The notes below the pieces were generated by a model. That model did not search any database, was not told where the DNA came from, and saw only the letters and a list, made by a program, of their open reading frames with translations. A stretch of 44,088 bases of DNA from a virus. The translations under genes were made by a program, and so were the position numbers. Location of the stretch: positions 1 through 44,088 of IMG/VR virus record IMGVR_UViG_3300032053_004415. The stretch is one strand, 5' to 3'. Positions 37,844 through 44,088 of the stretch are shown piece by piece (the first letter of the stretch is position 1; each line of letters starts with the position of its first letter).

Positions 37844-39192
37844 AATTTTAATTTGTTATAATTTTTTGATAAAACATCAAACGTTCGTTTCAATATATCG
37901 GAACTAGAATCTACTTTAGATCCACCGGTATATATTATTTTTATACCTAATCTATTACATGTTTCTTTTTCTTTTAAGGATGAATTGTTTTCTGTTCTAT
38001 CTCCACCATTACAAAAAATGTGTGGATTTATCTTTTCTAATGTTTTTGACACAGACCTATCCGAATCTATTGATATAACAACTTCATCGACTCCTTTTAT
38101 ATTTGAAACTATATATGCTCTATTTTTTTCATTTATTACTGAAGGTGTCGATTTTAATTTTGCTTGTTGATCGGAATTTATTATAGCTATTAAATATCCG
38201 CCAAGTTTCTTAGCATTTCTTATATAATCTATATGTCCGGCATGTAAAATTTGAAAATATCCACTAATAGCTACATTTATAGTAAATTTTTTAGTAATTT
38301 TTTTACAAATATCTAATAATCTCTCTTGAGACATTTTAAATTTTAACATATTTATATCTTTATGAACCCACTGAATATTGTCTGTTGTATATCCTCTGTG
38401 ATTATCTATTCTATCTAAAGATGATATTCCTTTTTTACTTCTTGTTGAGAAATATAAATCTTCTCCTGTTAAATTACACTTTCCACTTTGCCATAAAAAT
38501 TGTTTATTCATATCTTCCATCGAGACAGAAAAATTTATATTTCTTAAAAATGCGCCGCGCCTTATTGAAGTATAATAATTTTTAGTAATATATCCAATTC
38601 CTTTAAAATTTTTGTGTGTTATATTTATGTATTTTGGAGGCAATCCGACTTTTTTGGATTCATGAGTATTAAAATGTATCTTTATACACGAATTTATAAA
38701 GCCGGAATCATTTTTATTATTTTTCATTAGATTTATATCTTTATGAACCCACTGTACATTATTTTTTACGTATCCTTTAGATGAATTTATTCTGTCTAAA
38801 GATGCTGTTTTGTCTATAAAAGATAACGGCTCATCAACAAAGAAACATTTCTTGTTTTGTTTATTATACAATTTTTCTAAATAATTAATAGAAATATTAA
38901 ATTTTAAATTTCTTGTTTTGGCATTTCGTTTTATTGAATTAAAATAATCCATTGGAATTATTTCCCCCCCTTTCCATTTAGGATTGTTTGGACCAATTAT
39001 ATTTCTTGAACAACATTTATGACAGTTTTTTGTATGTAAAATATTACTTTTAGTTGTTATATAAATATTATTACAATTACAATTGAGACATTTAACTTTA
39101 TATTTAGAATGAATATTTTTCTTTGATTCTACACATTCTATTATTAATCTATCGTTCAATATCTTTCCGGATAAATTTTCTCGTATTCTCAT
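37840..39192 (-). CDS. HNH-HNH homing-type endonuclease fused to HldE-like nucleotidyltransferase
   Basis: 450 residues. Residues 1-60 look like a NUMOD/zinc-knuckle start (NLSGKILNDRLIIECVESKK in part, CLNCNCNN, CHKCC). Two similar HNH-like units follow: one near 115-160 (SLDRINSSKGYVKNNVQWVH) and one near 235-295 (SLDRIDNHRGYTTDNIQWVH). The last 148 residues are a complete nucleotidyltransferase, INVAISGYFQILHAGHIDYI with HAGH at 317-320, CNGGDRTENNSS near 394-405, as in the C-terminal half of HldE (RfaE). The natural start of such an enzyme would lie near residue 303. The frame is open throughout, so it is a true fusion or an endonuclease inserted at the enzyme's N-terminus. Confidence 0.87.
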   Translation of the reverse strand: MRIRENLSGKILNDRLIIECVESKKNIHSKYKVKCLNCNCNNIYITTKSNILHTKNCHKCCSRNIIGPNNPKWKGGEIIPMDYFNSIKRNAKTRNLKFNISINYLEKLYNKQNKKCFFVDEPLSFIDKTASLDRINSSKGYVKNNVQWVHKDINLMKNNKNDSGFINSCIKIHFNTHESKKVGLPPKYINITHKNFKGIGYITKNYYTSIRRGAFLRNINFSVSMEDMNKQFLWQSGKCNLTGEDLYFSTRSKKGISSLDRIDNHRGYTTDNIQWVHKDINMLKFKMSQERLLDICKKITKKFTINVAISGYFQILHAGHIDYIRNAKKLGGYLIAIINSDQQAKLKSTPSVINEKNRAYIVSNIKGVDEVVISIDSDRSVSKTLEKINPHIFCNGGDRTENNSSLKEKETCNRLGIKIIYTGGSKVDSSSDILKRTFDVLSKNYNKLKL

Positions 39193-39197
39193 ATAAA

Positions 39198-39278
39198 TTA
39201 AATATTTATGACTATTCTAAAAATTAAATTTATCATATCTAAAAGATTAGAATATTCAGATACAATTTTTACTTTCAT
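39198..39278 (-). pseudogene. Short coupled open frame before the fused gene
   Basis: Its ATG overlaps the stop of the heptose-kinase-like gene (ATGA), as with nearly every functional gene start in this operon. It stops after 26 codons (MKVKIVSEYSNLLDMINLIF and six more), just before the HNH fusion. It may be what remains of the original start of a gene disrupted by the HNH insertion. It could be the interrupted nucleotidyltransferase or a lost gene. The function cannot be told. Confidence 0.35.
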
Positions 39279-40255
39279 AAGTTTAATGTTGGTTCAAAAT
39301 AAACATGAGTCACTCCGTTAAATTCTAATTTAACATCTAACACGTTTTTATTGAAAATTTCTTTAGCTTTTTCTTTTACTTTGGGGTCACATATACCCAA
39401 TACAAATCCACATCCTCCACTTCCCAGTAATTTTACTCCATAAGCACCAATAGTCAATAATTTTTCAGCAATCTCGTTAATTTTATTGTTGCTTATTAGA
39501 GATGAAATTTTCTGTTTTTCTTTCCACGATTCTAATAGGAGAGTTCCTATTTCTTTCAAATCTTCTTTTAAAAATGAATTATATGCTGTTTTCGATAACT
39601 CCAATATCTTAGTTTTGTCTTTATTATCGTGAGATTTAGCTATTTCTCCAGAATCGGTTCGTTGGTCGTTAGTATAAACTAAAATCAAAGAATCTTCAAA
39701 TAGTTTTTTAAACTCATATGAAACAGGCAATGGCCGAACGAAAAACTCTCCGTTAGTAGTAATTTCAATTGAATTTAACCCCCCATATGATGCCCATATT
39801 TGATCTTGGATGCCTCCTGGCTCTTTGAGTATTTCTCTTTCAATACAAATGGCTTCTGTTGCAATTTTCTTTTTGTTTATGTTTAATCGATATTCTTTCC
39901 ATAACGCATATAAAATAGACACACAAAACGTAGATGATCCTCCCAATCCTGTTCGTGATGGAATATCAGAAAACATGTGTATGTCAACAGAAGTTTGGTC
40001 CGGGCCACTATAACGTTTAAGAATTTCTCTTATTAGAGGATGTTTAATGTCTTTTATATCGGACACTACCTCTTGTTTAGAGTAAGATATAACAGACATA
40101 TCGGATACTATGCTCGGCCTGAATCTGAAAGACGTGTAAATATATTTGTCTATGGTGGTGCCTATCAATAACGATCCATGTTCTTTGTAGAACGACTCAT
40201 AATCAGTCGATCCGCCGAACAAAGACAATCTGAATGGTGCCTTTACAATTATCAT
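39275..40255 (-). CDS. hddA: GHMP-family sugar kinase (HddA-like heptose-phosphate kinase)
   Basis: 326 residues. Motif 1 is IVKAPFRLSLFGGSTDY (residues 3-19) and motif 2 PSRTGLGGSSTFCVSIL (near 99-115). EPGGIQDQIWASYGGLN near 157 is the segment shared by HddA and related kinases. Motif 3 is LLGSGGCGFVLG (near 279). In the GDP-heptose pathway HddA phosphorylates D-glycero-D-manno-heptose 7-phosphate at O-1, before nucleotidyl transfer. A kinase for fucose-type sugars is the alternative. It overlaps its upstream neighbour by 4 nt, and a nucleotidyltransferase follows downstream. Confidence 0.87.
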   Translation of the reverse strand: MIIVKAPFRLSLFGGSTDYESFYKEHGSLLIGTTIDKYIYTSFRFRPSIVSDMSVISYSKQEVVSDIKDIKHPLIREILKRYSGPDQTSVDIHMFSDIPSRTGLGGSSTFCVSILYALWKEYRLNINKKKIATEAICIEREILKEPGGIQDQIWASYGGLNSIEITTNGEFFVRPLPVSYEFKKLFEDSLILVYTNDQRTDSGEIAKSHDNKDKTKILELSKTAYNSFLKEDLKEIGTLLLESWKEKQKISSLISNNKINEIAEKLLTIGAYGVKLLGSGGCGFVLGICDPKVKEKAKEIFNKNVLDVKLEFNGVTHVYFEPTLNL

Positions 40256-41226
40256 ATATTAGTAAAACTGGTGTTTACATTCTTAATTACAGAATATGCT
40301 CGAATCAATTCTTTTACACCACGATCAAGATCAAATTTACAAGACCACCCTAAAGATTCTAATTTAGCGTTCGATACAACATAGTTTCTTTGGTCTGGAT
40401 CTTTGTTAATAGGAGATTCAGTAATATAGAAATCTGGTATTTGTTTTTTAATGGCTAAACACAAATTCATTTTACTCATGTTAATGTTAGTGTTACCAAC
40501 GTTGAACGGTTGTCCTATCATTGTTTCATAACCATGAATACAAAACTTAAATGTATAGGCAATATCTCTAATATGAATAAAGTTTCTCATGAAATGTGAT
40601 TCAAATAGCACAATGAATTTGTCGTTGAACGCTCTATAAACCATATCGTTGACTAACAAATCTAATCGCATTCTTCGTGATACACCAAATACCGTAGCCA
40701 ATCTCAATGTAATAGCAGATCCACAATCCAATAACGCTTTCTCCGCATCACATTTAGTTTCTCCATACAAAGAAATTGGTTTGAGAGGAGTTTCTTCTGT
40801 GCAATGCACGGTTTGATCATCTACTACTTGCCCTACTCCGTATCCTGAATTGGTAGTTGGATAAATAACAACTTGACTTTTGGATATATTATCAGCCAAA
40901 AATTTAGAACTACCATAATTGACCGCTACAGTTTCCGATGGAAATTTTCTACAAGCGGGCATTCCAACATAAGCCGCTAAATGGATAATTATATCATTTT
41001 CTGATGTGAGTTTTCCAAACAACTTTTCATCTCGAACATCACCACAAATAAATTTAAAGTCGTCACGCCAACAATATTCGGTTAAACATGGTTGTTTATA
41101 CAATAGATTATCCAACACGGTCACATCATATAGTAATGGTTTTGGCCAAGCATCATTAGCAGCCAATAAATGTTCTACCAACACGTTTCCAAGATATCCA
41201 GCACCACCAGTGATCAATATTTTCAT
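40252..41226 (-). CDS. Extended-SDR nucleotide-sugar epimerase
   Basis: 324 residues. LITGGAGYLGNVLVEHL is the GxxGxxG motif, FICGDVRDEKLF follows near 58 and IHLAAYVGMPACRKFPSETV (in part) near 80-100. PTTNSGYG replaces the usual catalytic serine motif and YGETK (near 150) is the YxxxK pair. NFIHIRDIAYTF is the R-x-F-I-H-x-x-D segment. The end (LGWSCKFDLDRGVKELI) is typical of these enzymes. It overlaps both neighbours by 4 nt. Probable paralogue of the gene at 36917. Confidence 0.87.
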   Translation of the reverse strand: MKILITGGAGYLGNVLVEHLLAANDAWPKPLLYDVTVLDNLLYKQPCLTEYCWRDDFKFICGDVRDEKLFGKLTSENDIIIHLAAYVGMPACRKFPSETVAVNYGSSKFLADNISKSQVVIYPTTNSGYGVGQVVDDQTVHCTEETPLKPISLYGETKCDAEKALLDCGSAITLRLATVFGVSRRMRLDLLVNDMVYRAFNDKFIVLFESHFMRNFIHIRDIAYTFKFCIHGYETMIGQPFNVGNTNINMSKMNLCLAIKKQIPDFYITESPINKDPDQRNYVVSNAKLESLGWSCKFDLDRGVKELIRAYSVIKNVNTSFTNI

Positions 41227-42413
41227 ATATTATTCAAAATGTTTGTTAGTTTTATAATTTTTTCTTCTTCCAAGTCAGGATAATTACCTATATACCATCC
41301 AAAATGGTGAACATGATCACAAACTGGATGGTTTTTGTATTCTCCACAAAAAAGATCTTTAAGATATGGTTGACGAAGTTGGTTCCCTCCTCCCGACATA
41401 CCTCTTCTAAACTCTATACTCTTTTCATACATGAGTTTTTCAATTTTATTCCGCAATTCAAAATCCGGAGATTTTAACAACAATGTAAAGGCATAATTAG
41501 AGTTGCCTTCTCTATCAAATTCTACAAAATATTTTTTTGGATCTAAATTATCCAGAAATACGTTCAGGCTGTGTGCTCTTTTTTCGTTATTATTATCTAA
41601 TCTATTGAGTTGGTTGATAGCCAACACTGCGTTTATTTCCGTCGATCGCATGTTGTGGGCCGGATAAACGAAAATAAAATCTTTATTTAAATCTGGGTTG
41701 GCGTCAATAACATATTGTTTTAATACCATATCAGTGCTTTCCCTGAGAAGACCGTGAGAACGAAGAATTCTAGCTAATTCATATACGTTTTGATCATCAG
41801 TGCATATCATACCACCTTCAATGGAGGTCATATGATGAGCATAATAGAAAGAAAAGTTAGATATTAACCCAAACGTTCCTAATTTTTTACCTTTAAACGT
41901 GGCTCCGTGAGATTCACACACATCCTCCACTAAAGCGACTTTGTTTCTTTTACATATATCAAGTATTTCATCAGTAATACCATTATATCCAAGAATGTGT
42001 GTCAAAAATATAGCAGATGTTTTTTCTGTAATTTTACTCTCTAATAAACTCCCGTCTAATGCTAGGTTTTTTAGGTTTATATCACTAAATACAGGATTTA
42101 ATCCTGCATGAAGAATTGATGCTATATCCGATACCCAAGTTAAAGGTGGAACTATTATTTCATTTTTATCACGAAATAAATGTTTTAGTATTAATGTGGT
42201 GATTGTATTAGCAGAACTTCCTGAATTTACAAACACACTATATTTTATACCCAACCATTCGCTCCACAATTTCTCAAATTCTATTACTTTTTTAGAATTG
42301 GTTAAAATAGGCATGGGTTGTTGAGACAAAAAATCCACTAATGATTTAATATCCTCGTCTGTGATATTATTATACATCAACGGCCATTTGTAATCGTGTT
42401 TCGAAATTTTCAT
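41223..42413 (-). CDS. colD: ColD-like PLP 3-dehydratase / DegT-family enzyme
   Basis: 396 residues. SGSSANTITTLIL near 64-76 and the aspartate region VEDVCESHGATFKGK near 162-176 bind PLP. The Schiff-base lysine is replaced by histidine in FSFYYAHHMTSIEGG (H193), as in GDP-4-keto-6-deoxymannose 3-dehydratase (ColD), which makes the precursor of colitose. Unlike the RfbH-like gene at 35019 it has no Fe-S cysteine pair, fitting ColD. ATG 42413, giving an ATGA overlap, is chosen over the in-frame ATG 42428. The neighbouring Fcl-like SDR could supply the reductase/epimerase step (ColC-like). Confidence 0.88.
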   Translation of the reverse strand: MKISKHDYKWPLMYNNITDEDIKSLVDFLSQQPMPILTNSKKVIEFEKLWSEWLGIKYSVFVNSGSSANTITTLILKHLFRDKNEIIVPPLTWVSDIASILHAGLNPVFSDINLKNLALDGSLLESKITEKTSAIFLTHILGYNGITDEILDICKRNKVALVEDVCESHGATFKGKKLGTFGLISNFSFYYAHHMTSIEGGMICTDDQNVYELARILRSHGLLRESTDMVLKQYVIDANPDLNKDFIFVYPAHNMRSTEINAVLAINQLNRLDNNNEKRAHSLNVFLDNLDPKKYFVEFDREGNSNYAFTLLLKSPDFELRNKIEKLMYEKSIEFRRGMSGGGNQLRQPYLKDLFCGEYKNHPVCDHVHHFGWYIGNYPDLEEEKIIKLTNILNNI

Positions 42414-43336
42414 ATACTCATATACCAATCAACAGTTTTTTGTATTCCTTCTTCTAAACGAGTCGGTGGAACATATTTTATTTCTTTTAATAAAGTAGAT
42501 ATATCAAAAACTCTTCTTGGTTGTCCATCGGGTTTAGAGGAATCCCATCTGATTTCTCCTTTATAACCAACACTATCAACAATAACATCCACAAGTTCTT
42601 TTATTTTAATTTCTATACCAGTCCCCAAATTAACAGGACCTTTTCCAGAATAATCCTCTGCTGTTTTTATCATGGCTCTAGCGGCATCATCTACATACAA
42701 AAATTCTCGTGTTGCATTTCCAGTCCCCCACACTTCTATTGATGGTAGATTTTCTCCCCTGGCATCCACAATTCTCTTTACAAGAGCGGCAACCACATGA
42801 GATTTGTTTGGATCAAAACAATCTTCGGGTCCATAAATATTGGATGGTATTAAAACTACAGAATCAAAATTATATTGTTCTCTATAAACCCATGACTGAA
42901 CTACCATAGCTTTTTTGGCGGTGGTATATCCAATCATGCTTCCGTCTGCCAATCCTTTAAAAAAATCTTCTTCTTTATATGGTATTGGAACTTCATTAGA
43001 ATATCCTCCTGATCCAAATGCCACTAACTTTTTTACACCATGGATCATAGAATAATGTAATATGTTTGTGTTTATCATTACATTATCATAATAAAATTCT
43101 GCTGGAAAGGCTTTGTTTGCCCCTATTCCTCCAACTCTGCCTGCTAAATGAAATACCACATCAGGCTTTAGTTGAGACAATAAAGTGTTAACGTCGTTCG
43201 GATCTCTTAAATCTCCGTCGTATCTTGAGATGGGTAATATCTCTTTTATGTTTCTTTTGTAAAGAATTTTTGTAAGAGCCTCTCCGACGAATCCATCTGC
43301 TCCCGTAATTAATACTTTTTTATTATCTAATATCAT
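42410..43336 (-). CDS. fcl: GDP-fucose-synthase/ColC-like SDR epimerase-reductase
   Basis: 308 residues. KVLITGADGFVGEALTKILY is the NAD(P)-binding motif, VVFHLAGRVGGIGANKAFPAEFYYDN is the Fcl fingerprint (in part, near residues 60-85), and YTTAKKAM (near 137) has the catalytic Y-x-x-x-K. IPSNIYGPEDCFDPNKSHVV and REFLYVDDAARAMI also match. Fcl makes GDP-L-fucose from GDP-4-keto-6-deoxymannose by epimerisation and reduction. ColC does the comparable step for colitose. Next to ColD, the ColC role is attractive. The stop overlaps the next start by 4 nt. Confidence 0.9.
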   Translation of the reverse strand: MILDNKKVLITGADGFVGEALTKILYKRNIKEILPISRYDGDLRDPNDVNTLLSQLKPDVVFHLAGRVGGIGANKAFPAEFYYDNVMINTNILHYSMIHGVKKLVAFGSGGYSNEVPIPYKEEDFFKGLADGSMIGYTTAKKAMVVQSWVYREQYNFDSVVLIPSNIYGPEDCFDPNKSHVVAALVKRIVDARGENLPSIEVWGTGNATREFLYVDDAARAMIKTAEDYSGKGPVNLGTGIEIKIKELVDVIVDSVGYKGEIRWDSSKPDGQPRRVFDISTLLKEIKYVPPTRLEEGIQKTVDWYMSI

Positions 43337-44088
43337 ACTATAGAAACCATTCTATTCTTTATGTCAATATAAGTGTTATTAATGCCGTTGTCAAGATTTA
43401 CTTTTGATCCCCAACCTATTTCTTTTTTTATTTTATCTGGGGAACACCACTGACAATCAATTTTGGATCTATTGGTACATTTAATTAACGACACATTTTT
43501 TCCTGATGCTCTAATAATAGATTCACATATATCTATAACGGTGTGTTTTGTATTTGTACAGATGTTATACGGACCCAAAAATGGAGACTCATCTAATTTA
43601 TTCATCAACATTAAAATGGCGTCAATAGCGTCATCAATATAACAATAAGATCGATATTCATCTCCCGTTGTTCTAATTTGAAATGTTTCGTGGAGATCAT
43701 TAATTTTAGCACACATTACAGGAATCAAAGATCCGTCGTTGTAATCATACGATTGGCCCGGTCCGTAAATTCCACATAACCTACCAACGGCTATTCTCAT
43801 AAACGAATTTTGTTGGGCGTGGTATTCTAATGTCATTTCTCCGACGTGTTTAGCCACTCCATATGATAGATCCGAACCAAGAGGATCGTTTTCTCTTAAA
43901 GGATCGTGGTCTAATCTAGTTTTGTATATGTGAGAACTACTAGCATAAAAGAATTTTTTGGCTCCAGCCAAAGACGCGAATTGTATTACATTGGCGTCTA
44001 TTTTCGTGTTTACGGCAAATATATCATATGGATAATTTACATATACATCTATCCCACTTACTCTGGATGCCAAGTGGATAACTTCGTC
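43333..44088 (-). CDS. NAD-dependent sugar epimerase/dehydratase (5' end outside the window)
   Basis: The frame is open to the right edge, so the start is missing. The first visible codons read DEVIHLASRVSGIDVYVNYP, the segment that normally lies about 65 residues into an extended SDR, after the NAD-binding motif. YASSSHIYKTR is the catalytic serine block and YGVAK the YxxxK pair. GRLCGIYGPGQSYDYNDGSL and YRSYCYIDDAIDAIL agree with the UDP-sugar epimerase group. A TTG at 44073 is in frame but is not the start. It overlaps the Fcl-like gene by 4 nt. Confidence 0.87.
   Translation of the reverse strand, partial: DEVIHLASRVSGIDVYVNYPYDIFAVNTKIDANVIQFASLAGAKKFFYASSSHIYKTRLDHDPLRENDPLGSDLSYGVAKHVGEMTLEYHAQQNSFMRIAVGRLCGIYGPGQSYDYNDGSLIPVMCAKINDLHETFQIRTTGDEYRSYCYIDDAIDAILMLMNKLDESPFLGPYNICTNTKHTVIDICESIIRASGKNVSLIKCTNRSKIDCQWCSPDKIKKEIGWGSKVNLDNGINNTYIDIKNRMVSIV

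Overview
The window is AT-rich, densely coded DNA from a large T4-like tailed phage (myovirus). The evidence is a set of T4-type replication genes: gp32 single-strand binding protein, UvsX recombinase, the RNase H/5'-3' exonuclease, gp41 helicase, gp62 clamp-loader subunit and a dNMP kinase. Gene packing is phage-like, with many 1-4 nt ATGA overlaps, homing endonucleases and almost no gene-free DNA. No stretch over about 300 bases lacks a gene. I saw no tRNA, rRNA, CRISPR array or transposon. The host cannot be read from the sequence.

Layout. 1-4569 (+): end of an unknown gene, a conserved small gene, gp32 behind a structured leader, uvsX, a frameshifted 5'-3' exonuclease gene and three small unknown genes. 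4634-5476 (-): a lone conserved protein. 5727-12549 (+): gp41 helicase, a B12-dependent (class II) ribonucleotide reductase, a membrane/coiled-coil protein, a Mom-like DNA-modification acetyltransferase and two charged proteins. 12648-16833 (+): a CobS/MoxR-like AAA+ ATPase cut in two by a GIY-YIG homing endonuclease gene, then its CobT-like partner with an HExxH motif, an acidic linker and a VWA domain. 16920-23424 (+): small, possibly regulatory proteins, two proteins of the DUF4338 (Druantia DruA-like) type, gp62, dNMP kinase and an amidoligase. 23431-44088 (-): one translationally coupled operon of about 20.7 kb, entering from the right edge, of about 25 genes mostly for nucleotide-sugar synthesis and glycosyl transfer.

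The sugar operon is the most striking part. It holds at least seven extended SDR epimerases/dehydratases/reductases, an RmlC-like epimerase and two PLP sugar 3-dehydratases in which histidine replaces the usual lysine (RfbH-like with Fe-S cysteines, and ColD-like). It also has a heptose-phosphate-type GHMP kinase and an HldE-like nucleotidyltransferase fused to two HNH units. Further members are two separate split TPP-dependent enzyme pairs (transketolase-type and E1 alpha/beta-type), a B12-binding radical SAM protein, a methyltransferase and two glycosyltransferases. Together they suggest that the phage makes its own deoxy-, possibly branched or heptose-based, activated sugar and attaches it to something (virion, DNA or host surface). 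The product and target are inference.

Other points of interest are a UAC-UGA-C frameshift in the exonuclease gene, a TTGACA-type promoter class whose predicted start sites fall at or next to the ATG, a gp32 leader that recalls the T4 autoregulatory operator, and a Mom/DruA-like trio that may act in DNA modification or anti-restriction.
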